Below, one piece after another: positions 25,641 to 36,396 of a stretch of 64,000 nucleotides of DNA. Source of the DNA: JBPYFK01 sp051984675 (GTDB lineage Bacteria > Actinomycetota > Actinomycetes > Mycobacteriales > Pseudonocardiaceae); contig JBPYFK010000167.1 of the NCBI GenBank assembly GCA_051984675.1, forward strand, positions 1 through 64,000, given 5' to 3'. How positions within the stretch are numbered: the first letter of the stretch is position 1; every line of letters begins with the position of its first letter. Both the position numbers and the translations under genes were made by a program. A model generated the notes under the pieces. The model worked only from the letters and a program-made list of their open reading frames with translations. It was not told the DNA's origin and searched no databases.

Positions 25641-26746
25641 CCCAGCTCCAGCGCCGTCGCGACGGCGTTGGGGTCCACGGGCAGTGGTTCCACCTCGATC
25701 ATGCCGGCCAGGGCGGTGTCCGGGTCCTTGAGCCCGTGCCCGGTCACGGTGCACACGACCGTGGAGCCGGCCGGCAGCCGCCCGTCCTCGGCGGTGGCCA
25801 GCAGCCCGGCGACGCTGGCGGCCGAGGCGGGCTCGACGAACGCGCCCTCGCGGGCGGCCAGCAGCCGGTAGGCGCCGAGGATCTGCTCGTCGGTGACGGC
25901 GGAGAACAGGCCGCCAGAACGGTTCTTGGCCTGGATGGCCCCTTCCCAGGACGCGGGACTGCCGATGCGGATGGCGGTCGCGACCGTCTCGGGGTTGGGC
26001 ACGGGCTCGCCGTGCACGAGCGGCGCGGCACCGGCCGCTTGGAACCCGAACATCCGCGGCGTGTTTTTCATCACACCGTCGTTGGCGTATTCGGTGTAAC
26101 CCTTCCAGTAGGCGGTGATGTTGCCGGCATTGCCGACTGGGAGGCAGTGCACGTCCGGGGCACGGCCGAGGGCGTCGCACACCTCGAACGCGGCGGTCTT
26201 CTGGCCTTCGATCCGCACCGGGTTGACCGAGTTGACCAGGGTCACCGGGTGCTCGGCGGCGGTCTTGCGGGCCAGCTCCAGGCAGTCGTCGAAGTTGCCT
26301 TGGACCTGCAGGATCTTCGCTCCGTGCACGACGGCCTGGGCCAGCTTGCCCATCGCGATCTTGCCTTGCGGCACGAGCACGGCCGAGGTCAGCCCGGCGC
26401 GGGCGGCGTACGCGGCGGCCGAAGCCGACGTGTTGCCGGTGGAGGCGCAGATGACCGCCTGGCTGCCGGTGGCCAGCGCGTACGTGATCGCCACCGTCAT
26501 TCCCCGGTCCTTGAACGAACCGGTGGGGTTGGCACCTTCGACCTTGAGGTACACCTCGCACCCGGTCAGTTCGGACAGGTGGTGTGCGCGCACCAGTGGC
26601 GTTGCGCCCTCGTGCAGCGTGACCACCCGCGCCCCGTCTGGAATCGCCACCCGGTCGCGGTACGCCTCGATCAGACCAGGCCATCCGACCAGGACACGGC
26701 CGGCGTCCGCCCGAACGGTTCCCGCCGGGGCCTGCTGGGACATCAT
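25637..26746 (-). CDS. thrC: Threonine synthase ThrC
   Basis: 369 residues; PLP enzyme that makes Thr from O-phosphohomoserine. The PLP lysine is in ANPTGSFKDRGMTVA and the phosphate contacts in CASTGNTSASAAAYAARAGL. It is the short actinobacterial/plant-like form. It starts with two ATG codons; the first overlaps the hom stop (ATGA). Translation of hom, thrC and thrB is therefore likely coupled. Confidence 0.97.
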   Translation of the reverse strand: MMSQQAPAGTVRADAGRVLVGWPGLIEAYRDRVAIPDGARVVTLHEGATPLVRAHHLSELTGCEVYLKVEGANPTGSFKDRGMTVAITYALATGSQAVICASTGNTSASAAAYAARAGLTSAVLVPQGKIAMGKLAQAVVHGAKILQVQGNFDDCLELARKTAAEHPVTLVNSVNPVRIEGQKTAAFEVCDALGRAPDVHCLPVGNAGNITAYWKGYTEYANDGVMKNTPRMFGFQAAGAAPLVHGEPVPNPETVATAIRIGSPASWEGAIQAKNRSGGLFSAVTDEQILGAYRLLAAREGAFVEPASAASVAGLLATAEDGRLPAGSTVVCTVTGHGLKDPDTALAGMIEVEPLPVDPNAVATALELG

Positions 26747-28047
26747 GACTGTTCACCCTCCACCCGCATCACGCTGACCACCTCGCGAACCGAGGGCAGT
26801 TGCGCGATCTTGTCCACTGTGGACTGTAGTGCGTCGTCCCGGGCGGAGTGCGTGACCACCACCAGGCTGGCATCCTCGCCACGCCCCTCCTGGCGCACCA
26901 CGGAAATGCTGACGTCGTGCTCGTTGAACGTCGCCGCCACCTGGGACAGCACCCCGGGACGGTCCACGACGTCGAGGCTGATGTGGTACCGCGTCGGGGT
27001 CCGGCCCATCGGTCGCACCGGCAACTGGGCATACGCCGACTCTCGCGGGCCCTTACCGGACACGACGAGGTTGCGGGCCACCGCGACCAGGTCGCCCAGC
27101 ACCGCGCTCGCGGTCGGCGCTCCCCCAGCGCCCTTGCCGTAGAACATGAGGTTGCCGGCCGCCTCCGCTTCGACGAACACCGCGTTGAACGCGTCGCCGA
27201 CGCCGGCCAGGGGGTGGCTACGCGGGATCATCGCCGGGTGCACGCGCACCGAGACCGACTCGGAACCGTCCCCGTCGACCACCCGCTCGCAGATCGCGAG
27301 CAGCTTCACCATGCGGTCCAGCGACTTCGCCGCCGCGATGTCGCCCGGAGTCACCCCGGAAATCCCCTCGCGATGGACGTCGGCGGCGGTGACCCGGGTG
27401 TGGAACGCCAGTGACGCGAGGATCGCGCCCTTGGCCGCCGCGTCGAACCCATCCACGTCCGCGGTGGGATCGGCTTCCGCGTAACCGAGCTGGCTGGCCT
27501 CTTCCAGTGTCTCGCCGTAGCTGGCACCGGTCGAGTCCATCGCGGAGAGGATGTAGTTCGTGGTGCCGTTGACGATCCCCATGATCCGGTTGATCCGGTC
27601 CCCGGCCAGGGACTCCCGCAGGGGACGCAGCAGCGGGATCGCGCCCGCGACCGCAGCTTCGAAGTAGATGTCCGCGCCGGAGGCGTCCGCCGCCGAGTAC
27701 AGCTCCGAGCCATACGCGGCGAGTAACTCCTTGTTCGCGGTGACCACGGACTTGCCCGCGCGTAGCGCCCGCAACAGCAGCGTCCGGGCCGGCTCGATCC
27801 CGCCGATGAGTTCGATCACTACGTCCACGTCGCCGTCCACCAGCGCGGTGGCGTCGGTGGTCAGCAGGTGCTCGGGCACGTCTGGGTGCTTGTGCGGCCG
27901 GCGCACGGCCACGCCGGTCAGCAGCAGCGGCGCGCCCGTGCGCGCGGCGAACTCGTGCGACTGGCCCTCCAGCAGCCGAACCACTTCGGAGCCGACGGTG
28001 CCGCATCCCAGCAACGCGACCCTGATCGGTTGACGGTCGGTGGTCAC
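26743..28047 (-). CDS. hom: Homoserine dehydrogenase
   Basis: 434 residues. It reduces aspartate semialdehyde to homoserine, the branch point to Thr and Met. N-terminal NAD(P) fold VALLGCGTVGSEVVRLL; catalytic domain with GIVNGTTNYILSAM and EADPTADVDGFDAAAKGAILASLAF. The C-terminal ACT domain (YHISLDVVDRPGVLSQVAATF) suggests feedback control by threonine, as known for this family. The GTG start directly follows the lysA stop. Confidence 0.97.
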   Translation of the reverse strand: MTTDRQPIRVALLGCGTVGSEVVRLLEGQSHEFAARTGAPLLLTGVAVRRPHKHPDVPEHLLTTDATALVDGDVDVVIELIGGIEPARTLLLRALRAGKSVVTANKELLAAYGSELYSAADASGADIYFEAAVAGAIPLLRPLRESLAGDRINRIMGIVNGTTNYILSAMDSTGASYGETLEEASQLGYAEADPTADVDGFDAAAKGAILASLAFHTRVTAADVHREGISGVTPGDIAAAKSLDRMVKLLAICERVVDGDGSESVSVRVHPAMIPRSHPLAGVGDAFNAVFVEAEAAGNLMFYGKGAGGAPTASAVLGDLVAVARNLVVSGKGPRESAYAQLPVRPMGRTPTRYHISLDVVDRPGVLSQVAATFNEHDVSISVVRQEGRGEDASLVVVTHSARDDALQSTVDKIAQLPSVREVVSVMRVEGEQS

Positions 28048-29466
28048 TCACACCTCCAGGCGGAGCAGGTCGTCCTCGGTCTCCCGGCGCAGCAGCAGGC
28101 GCGCCTGCCCGTCACGTACCGCGACCACGGCCGGCTTGGGCAGCCGGTTGTAGTTGCTGGCCATGACGTAGCAGTACGCGCCAGTGGCGGCCACTGCCAG
28201 CAGGTCTCCGGGAGCAATGTCCTCCGGCAACCAGCAGTCGCGCACCACGACGTCACCGGACTCACAGTGTTTGCCCACGATCCGAGACAGCACCGGCGGT
28301 GCCTCCGCGGCTCGGGACACCAGGCGGCAGTCGTACACGGCGTCGTAGAGGGCGGTGCGGATGTTGTCGCTCATCCCGCCGTCGACGCTGACGTACCGGC
28401 GAGACAGGCCGGCGTCGAGCTCGACGTCCTTGATGGTGCCCACCTCGTACACCGTGACGGTACCGGGGCCGGCGATCGCGCGTCCGGGTTCCACGGCGAC
28501 GCGTGGTGGTGCGAACCCGGCGTTGCCGCACTCCTTGCGCACGATGTCGCGCAGGCGGGCGGCGAGTTCCGGTACCGGCAGCGGGTCGTCTTCCGGCGTG
28601 TAAGCGATCCCGATCCCGCCACCGAGATCCACTGTGGACAGATCAGCGACCGTGTCCGGGCCGTGCTCCTCCCGGAGCGCGGCGAGCAGCCCGACAATCC
28701 GGTGCGCGGCGAGCTCGAACCCGTCGTCGTCGAAGATCTGCGACCCGATGTGGCTGTGCAGCCCGACCAGGCGCAGACCTTCGGCCTTGATCACCCGGCG
28801 GGCCGCCTCGGCGGCGTCCCCCGACGACAGCGAGAAGCCGAACTTCTGGTCCTCGTGTGCGGTGGCGATGAACTCGTGCGTGTGCGCCTCCACACCCACA
28901 GTCACGCGGATCATCACCGGCTGCACCGTGCCGTGCGACCGGGCGATCTGGTCCAGGCGGGCGATCTCGTGGAACGAGTCCAGCACGACCGCGCCCACTC
29001 CCGCTTCCACCGCGGCCGTGAGCTCGTCAACGGACTTGTTGTTGCCGTGCAAGGCGATGCGCTCGGTCGGGAACCCGGCCCGCAACGCCACGCGCAGTTC
29101 ACCGCCGCTGCACACATCCAGGCTCAGTCCTTCTTCGGCGACCCACCGCGCGACCTCGGTGCAGAGGAACGCCTTCGAGGCGTAATGCACCGAGGCTGGG
29201 TCGCCGAATGCCCCCGCGTACTCCGCGCAGCGGGACCGGAAGTCGGCCTCGTCCAGCACGAACAGCGGCGAGCCGTGCTCCGCGACCAGGTCGCGGACAT
29301 CAACTCCGGCGAACCGGACCACCCCAGCAGCGCTGCGCTCGCAGTTGCGTGGCCAGACCGTGGGGTGCAGCTTGTCTACTTCGGTCGGTGTGCCCGGTGG
29401 AGGTCCGGCGGTCTTGCTCGGGAGCAGGACATCCGCGTGCCGGGGACCGGCGGGGTGGGCGCGCAT
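28048..29466 (-). CDS. lysA: Diaminopimelate decarboxylase LysA
   Basis: 472 residues; PLP enzyme for the last step of lysine synthesis. The PLP lysine is in VHYASKAFLCTEVARWV; further motifs are HGNNKS, GLHSHIGSQIF, DLGGGIGIAYTPEDDP, and near the end GAYCYVMASNYNRLPKPAVVAV. It lies 12 bp after argS, the usual actinobacterial order argS-lysA-hom-thrC-thrB. Confidence 0.97.
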   Translation of the reverse strand: MRAHPAGPRHADVLLPSKTAGPPPGTPTEVDKLHPTVWPRNCERSAAGVVRFAGVDVRDLVAEHGSPLFVLDEADFRSRCAEYAGAFGDPASVHYASKAFLCTEVARWVAEEGLSLDVCSGGELRVALRAGFPTERIALHGNNKSVDELTAAVEAGVGAVVLDSFHEIARLDQIARSHGTVQPVMIRVTVGVEAHTHEFIATAHEDQKFGFSLSSGDAAEAARRVIKAEGLRLVGLHSHIGSQIFDDDGFELAAHRIVGLLAALREEHGPDTVADLSTVDLGGGIGIAYTPEDDPLPVPELAARLRDIVRKECGNAGFAPPRVAVEPGRAIAGPGTVTVYEVGTIKDVELDAGLSRRYVSVDGGMSDNIRTALYDAVYDCRLVSRAAEAPPVLSRIVGKHCESGDVVVRDCWLPEDIAPGDLLAVAATGAYCYVMASNYNRLPKPAVVAVRDGQARLLLRRETEDDLLRLEV

Positions 29467-29478
29467 CCAGCGCCTCCT

Positions 29479-31140
29479 CTACATCTGTTCCGGTGCGCTG
29501 ACCCCGAGCAGGGCGAGCCCGTTGGCGAGCACCTGCCGGGTGGACTCGCACAGGTGCAGGCGCGCGACGGTCAGCGGGCTGGCCTGGTCATCGCCTGGTT
29601 GCAGGACGCGGCACGAGTCGTAGAACTTGTGGTAGGCGCCCGCGAGCTCCTCCAGGTACCGGCAGACGCGGTGCGGTTCGCGCAGCTCCGCGGCCGCCCG
29701 GACCACCCGCGGGAACTCGCCCAGAGTTCGGATCAGGTCGCCTTCGCGGTCGTGCGTGAGCAGCGACAGGTCCGCTTCGGCCACCGGCCCGCGCTCGATG
29801 CCGAGTGACGCGGCGTTGCGCTGCAACGACGACAGCCGCGCGTGCGCGTACTGCACGTAGAACACGGGGTTCTCGTTGGTCCGTTTGCTGATCAGGTCCA
29901 GGTCGATGTCCACGGCCTGGTCCACCGACGAGCGGATCAGCGAGTAGCGGGCGGCGTCCACACCGACCGCGTCGACCAGGTCTTCCAGCGTCACGACCGT
30001 TCCGGCGCGCTTGCTCATCCGCACCGGTTTGCCGGCGCTGACCAGGTTCACCATCTGGCCGATCAGTACCTCGACGACGTCCGGGTTGTCGCCGAGCGCT
30101 GCGGCGGCGGCCTTCAGGCGTGCGATGTAGCCGTGGTGGTCCGCGCCGAGCATGAAGATGCACAGGTCGAATCCACGGTCGCGCTTGTCCCGCAGGTAGG
30201 CGATGTCACCAGCGACGTAGGCGGGAGCGCCGTCGCTTTTGATCACCACCCGGTCCTTGTCATCGCCGTAGTCCGTGGAACGCAACCACCACGCGCCGTC
30301 GGCGAAGTAGAGGTGGCCGGACTCCTTGAGCTGCTCTACCGCGCGCTCCACCGCGCCGGAGCTGTGCAGCGAGTCCTCGTGGAAGTAGACGTCGAAGTCG
30401 GTGCCGAAGTCGTGCAGACTGTGCTTGATCTCGTCGAACATCAAGCCCACGCCGACGCGGCGGAACGTCTCGTGCCGGTCGCCTTCGGGCAGGTCCAGCG
30501 CGCCGGGCTCGGCGGCGACGACCTGGGTGGCGATCTCCGCGATGTAGGCGCCGCCGTAGCCGTCCTCGGGGGGCTCCTCACCCCGGGCGGAGGCGATCAA
30601 GGACCGCACGAAGCGATCGATCTGGGCACCGGCGTCGTTGAAGTAGTACTCGCGTGTCACGTGCGCGCCCTGGGCGCCGAGGACCCGGCCGAGGGCGTCG
30701 CCGACGGCGGCCCACCGGGTGCCACCGAGGTGGATCGGGCCGGTCGGGTTCGCCGAGACGAACTCCAGGTTGACGCGCAGGCCCGGGTAGAGGTCGCCGC
30801 GGCCGAACTGCTCGCCGGCGGTGAGCACGTCGCGCACGACCGCGGCCTGCGCGTCCGCCGCCAGGCGCAGGTTGAGGAACCCTGGGCCGGCGACCTCGAC
30901 CGAGGCGATGCCTTCGCGTGTGCTGAGGGCGTCCGCCAGCCACCCGGCCAGCTCCCGGGGCGGCACGCCCGCCTTCTTCGCGACCTGCATCGCCACGTTC
31001 GTCGCGTAGTCGCCGTGCTCGGGGTTCCGGGGTCGCTCGACGGTGACCTGGTCAGGGAGCACGGACGTGTCCAGCCCCCGGTCGGCGAGGACGTCGACAG
31101 CAACCTTACGAACCAGTTCAGCGAGCACGGCAGGAGTCAC
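29479..31140 (-). CDS. argS: Arginyl-tRNA synthetase
   Basis: 553 residues, class I synthetase. The HIGH-like motif is PTGPIHLGGTRWAAVGD and the KMSKS-like motif VRMSKRAGTV. The N-terminal Add-1 domain has NPEHGDYATNVAMQVAKKAG, and the C-terminal DALR anticodon domain ends LCESTRQVLANGLALLGVSAPEQM. The start is GTG at 31140; a second GTG four codons later has a better-placed AGGTGA. A longer frame upstream runs into a palindrome and is rejected. Confidence 0.96.
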   Translation of the reverse strand: MTPAVLAELVRKVAVDVLADRGLDTSVLPDQVTVERPRNPEHGDYATNVAMQVAKKAGVPPRELAGWLADALSTREGIASVEVAGPGFLNLRLAADAQAAVVRDVLTAGEQFGRGDLYPGLRVNLEFVSANPTGPIHLGGTRWAAVGDALGRVLGAQGAHVTREYYFNDAGAQIDRFVRSLIASARGEEPPEDGYGGAYIAEIATQVVAAEPGALDLPEGDRHETFRRVGVGLMFDEIKHSLHDFGTDFDVYFHEDSLHSSGAVERAVEQLKESGHLYFADGAWWLRSTDYGDDKDRVVIKSDGAPAYVAGDIAYLRDKRDRGFDLCIFMLGADHHGYIARLKAAAAALGDNPDVVEVLIGQMVNLVSAGKPVRMSKRAGTVVTLEDLVDAVGVDAARYSLIRSSVDQAVDIDLDLISKRTNENPVFYVQYAHARLSSLQRNAASLGIERGPVAEADLSLLTHDREGDLIRTLGEFPRVVRAAAELREPHRVCRYLEELAGAYHKFYDSCRVLQPGDDQASPLTVARLHLCESTRQVLANGLALLGVSAPEQM

Positions 31141-31230
31141 CTGATGAAGTCTAAGGAAGCGTTCCCGCTGTTCAGCGAACGGGTTGGCCGTTCCGGTCTG
31201 TGGGAACCGGTCGGCCGTTAGGGCAGGCAC

Positions 31231-31286
31231 GTGACAGTAAGGGAACATTCCTTTCATGACTGACAGGAAGGTTCCCTTCCTGTCAC
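31231..31286. repeat. Intergenic palindrome, copy 7 (imperfect)
   Basis: GTGACAGTAAGGGAACATTC on the left and GGAAGGTTCCCTTCCTGTCA on the right pair with a few mismatches. It lies between the argS start and the end of the cation exporter gene on the same strand, 20 bp after the latter's stop. Confidence 0.8.
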
Positions 31287-31305
31287 CCCCCGGCAGGAGC
31301 CCGGC

Positions 31306-32226
31306 CTACCAGGTCAGCGAGTCGCACCGCCGAGCGCACTCGGCGGGTTCGACCTGCAACGTGGCGTGGCTGATCTGATAGCGCTCGGCGAGCAGGTGCT
31401 GTGCCGCCACCAGAACCTGCCCGTGGTCAGCGCCTACGGACGTCGCCAAGTGCGCGGACGCCACCTCCATACCGGAGGTGAGCGTCCACACGTGCAGATC
31501 GTGTACTTCCGTCACCGAAGGAAGGTTCGCGAGCTCAGCGCGCATCTCGGGAACGTCCACGCCCTCCGGCGCCTGCTGCACGAGTATCCGGACGGCCTGA
31601 CGCGCGAGCTTCCATGTTCGAGGAAGCACGAACAGACCGACCCCGACCGCCACGATCGGGTCCGCCAGGTACCACCCGAACGCCCAGGTCAGCAGACCAC
31701 CGATGAGCACGCCGACTGCCCCGACCGTGTCCGCGACGACCTCAAGGTAAGCGCTGCGCACGTTCAGACTCTCGTCCGCGCCCCTGCGCAGCAGCACGAA
31801 CACGACGGCGTTGGCCGCCAGCCCAGCGGTCGCGGTGAGCATCATCGGTACGCCCTGGATCTCCGGGGGCTGCCGGAAGCGCCCGACCGCTTCGTACAGA
31901 ATGTAGGCCGACACCCCGAACAGGAGGACGGCGTTGGCGAGCGCCGCGAGCACCTCCATGCGGTACAGCCCGAAGGTGCGCTTGGCACTGGCGGACCGGC
32001 GACCGGCAGTGATCGCGGCAAGCGCCATGCCGAGCCCGAGGATATCGGTCAGCATGTGGCCCGCATCGGACAACAGGGCCAGCGACGAGGTCACCACGCC
32101 GACCGTGGCTTCCAGTGCGAGGAACCCGGCAAGGATTCCGAGTGCGATCGTCATCTTGCGCTGGTAGCGCCCGGACGCGCTGAACGACTGCTGCCCAGTG
32201 GCCCCGTGGGAGTGTCCGTGGCCCAT
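31306..32226 (-). CDS. Cation diffusion facilitator (CzcD-like metal exporter)
   Basis: 306 residues, six membrane helices, with a His-rich N-terminus (GHGHSHG). The metal site in helix 2 reads SDAGHMLTD (residues 53-61), and a second acidic site lies in YLEVVADTVGAVGV. The cytoplasmic C-terminal domain (LANLPSVTEVHDLHVWTLTSGM) is the ferredoxin-like dimerisation part of CDF proteins. It exports Zn2+ or similar ions in exchange for protons. No metal-responsive regulator lies beside it. Confidence 0.93.
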   Translation of the reverse strand: MGHGHSHGATGQQSFSASGRYQRKMTIALGILAGFLALEATVGVVTSSLALLSDAGHMLTDILGLGMALAAITAGRRSASAKRTFGLYRMEVLAALANAVLLFGVSAYILYEAVGRFRQPPEIQGVPMMLTATAGLAANAVVFVLLRRGADESLNVRSAYLEVVADTVGAVGVLIGGLLTWAFGWYLADPIVAVGVGLFVLPRTWKLARQAVRILVQQAPEGVDVPEMRAELANLPSVTEVHDLHVWTLTSGMEVASAHLATSVGADHGQVLVAAQHLLAERYQISHATLQVEPAECARRCDSLTW

Positions 32227-32601
32227 GCCTACCAGTACCTCATCTGTCGCCTGCGCTTCTGACCTCAGATATATAGGGAAGTGCGCATGAATGCAACTGA
32301 CGCGAGGGCTCCATCACGGCCGAGTCTGCCTCGTGTGATGCGAGGTACTCGTGGGGCTGATCGTGTCTACCGGTGACATTGTGCTGCGTTGGTCGAGCTC
32401 ACGCGCCGAAATCGATCCGGCATGTGCTCTGACCTGCGAGAACGTTGCGACACGGCCCCCAACCTCTCGGGCTTGCCCGTGCTCGGGCTTGTCCGTGCAT
32501 TGTCCATGGCATTGTCCGGGGAGCTGCGCTGAAGGCCCCCTGGACACACCCATAGGCGAGTGCAGCTTCGTGCCTGGAGCAGTGGCCGGCTGCGCGCCTC
32601 C
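32227..32601. other. Intergenic region
   Basis: About 375 bp between the metal exporter start and the small gene on the same strand. No gene, clear hairpin or palindrome copy was seen. Confidence 0.35.
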
Positions 32602-32787
32602 TTACCGAGCCTTTCGGGTAGCGCGGGCCAATGCCAGTGTCGCGTAGACCTCGGCCTTCTTTACGTAGTAGCGCTCGAAGCGTTCCTCGTCAGCATCCTC
32701 GGCCAGGTCCAGCGCTTCGACAGCGAGCGCCTCATAGTCGGGCACGTTCGGCGCTGTCCGCGGTCCTAAACTGTCGGGATAGGTCAT
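32602..32787 (-). CDS. Small acidic conserved hypothetical protein
   Basis: 61 residues: MTYPDSLGPRTAPNVPDYEA followed by a helical segment rich in Ala, Glu and Arg (DEERFERYYVKKAEVYATLALARATRKAR). GAGGA lies seven bases before the ATG and codon use is normal for the chromosome, which supports a real gene. Function unknown; no membrane helix or Cys. Confidence 0.6.
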   Translation of the reverse strand: MTYPDSLGPRTAPNVPDYEALAVEALDLAEDADEERFERYYVKKAEVYATLALARATRKAR

Positions 32788-33035
32788 GGCATTCCTCGGG
32801 GTAACGGGAGCGACCCACCCTAGTTCATTCGGAGTAATCAGGAAGGCGCCATAGCGCTAGCGTTGCGTTCGCCTCAGTGGCCCGTCGCGCTGTTAGTCAC
32901 GGCAAGCGCCCTCGGGCCACACCACCGTGACGGGTACGCCTCGTTCCTGGGCCTACCCAGCGACGTCACCGCGGGAAGGCACCTAGCTCCCGACAGTTCC
33001 GTGGTATGGGTCATGAAGGTGACCCGGGCGGCAAC

Positions 33036-33635
33036 TCAGGCGCGGCTCCTGATGTCGGGGCCGTCATGGACGGCCACGATCGCGAGAAACGCCGAGCGCA
33101 CTCGCGCGGCGACTTCGTCAGAAGAGTCGGCCGAGAGCTTTCCGTCGAGGTGCAGGCACGCCAGGCCGTGCGCTAGACCCCAGCCGGCACACGCCAGCGC
33201 GGTGGCGTCCGACCCGGGCGCCACGTTCGCCAGGGCCTGAGTGAGGAGCTCGTTCAGCTCGTCGGCTGCCTGCACGCGTTCGTCATTGCAGTCGTCGCAC
33301 GGATTGCCGAACATGAGCCGGAACAGTGCGGGTCGCCGCATCGCGAAGTCGACGTAGGCGACGCCGAACTCCGCGAGATCGGCGATCGAGGTAGGCAGGT
33401 CACGGCCGGCGGTCAGGTCGTGCTTCAGGTCGCGGAAACCTTCGACGGCCAGCGCCGACTCCAAGGCGTCGCGGTCCGCGAAGTGGCGGTAGGGGGCGGT
33501 GGGTGAGACGCCCGCATTCCGGGCGACGGCGCGCAGCGAGAAGGTCTCCCCGTTCTCGAGCATCCGCATCGCTGTGGTGAGCAGCGCCGCGCGCAGATCG
33601 CCGTGATGGTAGCCACTCTTCTCCAATGTTGACAC
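33036..33635 (-). CDS. TetR family transcriptional regulator
   Basis: 199 residues. The N-terminal helix-turn-helix reads FSLRAVARNAGVSPTAPYRHFADRDALESAL; the C-terminal domain (VAYVDFAMRRPALFRLMFG...GWGLAHGLACL) resembles the WHG-type TetR ligand domain. Cys pairs in NPCDDCND are notable. It is divergent from the oxidoreductase gene at 33700, with a 16-bp inverted repeat between them, so it probably represses that operon and itself. Confidence 0.9.
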   Translation of the reverse strand: MSTLEKSGYHHGDLRAALLTTAMRMLENGETFSLRAVARNAGVSPTAPYRHFADRDALESALAVEGFRDLKHDLTAGRDLPTSIADLAEFGVAYVDFAMRRPALFRLMFGNPCDDCNDERVQAADELNELLTQALANVAPGSDATALACAGWGLAHGLACLHLDGKLSADSSDEVAARVRSAFLAIVAVHDGPDIRSRA

Positions 33636-33649
33636 TGCTCACTCCCCTT

Positions 33650-33665
33650 CTTACGCTCACGTAAG
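33650..33665. promoter_or_regulatory. Likely TetR operator
   Basis: CTTACGctcaCGTAAG is a perfect inverted repeat in the 64-bp gap between the divergent tetR-type and oxidoreductase genes, a standard place and form for a TetR-family site. Confidence 0.65.
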
Positions 33666-33699
33666 CACTGTAAACATACCGCGCCATCCGGAGGATCGG

Positions 33700-34938
<1,239 letters not shown>

Positions 34939-34966
34939 CCCGCCCGCCCGACCACCGGAGACGACC

Positions 34967-36172
34967 ATGTCCGATCGCACCGCCGACCGTTCCTACGACC
35001 TCGTCCTGTTCGGCGCCACCGGATTCACCGGCGGTCTCACCGCGGAGTATCTCGCGCGCCACCTCCCACCCGACGCGCGCTGGGCGCTGGTCGGCCGCAA
35101 CCCGGCCAAGCTCCGAGCAGTACGGGAACGGCTTGCCGAAGCGCATCCCACCGCCGCCAACGTCGAGCTCCTCGTGGCCGACGCGACGGACCTGGACTCG
35201 CTCCGCGAGGTCGCCGAGTCAACTCGTGTCGTGGTGACGACCGTCGGGCCCTATCTGGAGTACGGCGAACCGCTCGTCGCCGCATGCGCCGCCGTCGGTA
35301 CCGACTACGTGGATCTCACCGGCGAGCCCGAGTTCGTCGACCGGATGTTCCTGGCCCACCATGCCACGGCCGTGCGGACCGGCGCCCGCATCGTCCACGC
35401 CAGCGGCTTCGACTCGATCCCCCACGACCTGGGCGCGCTGTTCACCCGCAAGCAACTGCCGAACAACGTCTCGGCGACCATCCGTGGCGTCGTCCGCAGC
35501 AACGCCATGATCTCCGGCGGCACCCTCCACTCCGCATTGGGACAGTTCGCGCGGATCGGGCCGATGCGCCAGGCGATGAAGCAGCGCAACAGCGCGGAGC
35601 CACGGCCCGCTGGAAGCCGCGCTCGAGCGAAGGCGGGCACGCCCCGACGCGATCGGAACCTCGGCCTCTGGCTGCTGCCCTTGCCGACCATCGACCCACT
35701 CGTCGTCCAGCGCTCCGCCACGGCACGAGCAGACTACGGCCCGGACTTCACTTACGCCCACTACGCGGGACTCAAGAATCCGGCCACGATCGCTGGGGCC
35801 ACGACAGGTTTCGCCGCGCTGCTCGCAGCTGCACAGGTGCCGCCCCTGCGGCGGCTCATCGCCTCCCGGCTCCCGCGAGGAGATGGCCCTTCGCCGCAGC
35901 GCCGTGCACGCTCGTGGTTCACCGTGGACTTCATCGGAGAAGCCGGCGGCCGCACGGTGCACACGCAGATCCGCGGCGGCGACCCGGGCTACAACGAGAC
36001 CGCCAAGATGCTCGCCGAAGCAGCCATGTGCCTGGCCTACGACGACAACCCACCCACCGCCGGTCAGGTCACCACCGCCACCGCCATGGGCGAGAACCTG
36101 ACCCGGCGACTCATCAACGCCGGAATCTCGTTCTCCGTCATCGAACCGGGCACTAGCGCCGAGAAGAAGTAG
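34967..36172 (+). CDS. Saccharopine dehydrogenase-like (trans-acting enoyl reductase family) protein
   Basis: 401 residues. The N-terminal Rossmann fold is YDLVLFGATGFTGGLTAEYLARHL, followed by ALVGRNPAKLRAV and VVTTVGPYLEYGEPLVAACA. These match the saccharopine-dehydrogenase-like family that includes the mycobacterial trans-acting enoyl reductase. HASGFDSIPHDLGA is also conserved. It lies 28 bp after the oxidoreductase gene. The substrate is unknown; a lipid or polyketide is possible. Confidence 0.87.
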   Translation: MSDRTADRSYDLVLFGATGFTGGLTAEYLARHLPPDARWALVGRNPAKLRAVRERLAEAHPTAANVELLVADATDLDSLREVAESTRVVVTTVGPYLEYGEPLVAACAAVGTDYVDLTGEPEFVDRMFLAHHATAVRTGARIVHASGFDSIPHDLGALFTRKQLPNNVSATIRGVVRSNAMISGGTLHSALGQFARIGPMRQAMKQRNSAEPRPAGSRARAKAGTPRRDRNLGLWLLPLPTIDPLVVQRSATARADYGPDFTYAHYAGLKNPATIAGATTGFAALLAAAQVPPLRRLIASRLPRGDGPSPQRRARSWFTVDFIGEAGGRTVHTQIRGGDPGYNETAKMLAEAAMCLAYDDNPPTAGQVTTATAMGENLTRRLINAGISFSVIEPGTSAEKK

Positions 36173-36179
36173 GAGGCCC

Positions 36180-36396
36180 ATGGCGGGTTCCCATCGTGCT
36201 CATCCCACCCGCGATGGTGATCGGCTCGGGCTACTTCCGTCCGCTCGTCGAGGAGTTCCGGCTGCGCGGCTAGGAGGCGCGGGCACTGGGACGGCGTGGC
36301 TTCGAGCAGGGACGTCCGCAGGCCGGCCGCGGCGAGGACTGGACCTACGGCGACGAGATCGGCGACATCGCGAGGGCGGTCGCTGCGAACCCGTGA
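36180..36396 (+). pseudogene. Decayed N-terminal part of an alpha/beta hydrolase
   Basis: In the frame of 36187 the sequence reads VPIVLIPPAMVIGSGYFRPL, then VEEFRLRG, a TAG at 36271, and EARALGRRGFEQGRPQ...EDWTYGDEIGDIARAVAA before a TGA at 36394. The ATG at 36180 with its GGAGG site is out of frame with this, so a frameshift is also present. The TAG stands where Trp (TGG) is expected. The nucleophile region and the rest are missing. It directly follows the saccharopine-dehydrogenase-like gene and was probably the third gene of that operon. Confidence 0.7.

Noticed and set aside
24717..26756. A 679-codon frame through thrB and thrC as a fusion protein
   Set aside because: Only the thrB part is in its proper phase; thrC is in another frame and ends with a normal stop overlapping the thrB GTG.
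27868..29808. 646-codon plus-strand frame opposite hom, lysA and argS
   Set aside because: Covers parts of three genuine genes in an opposite frame; product is low-complexity.
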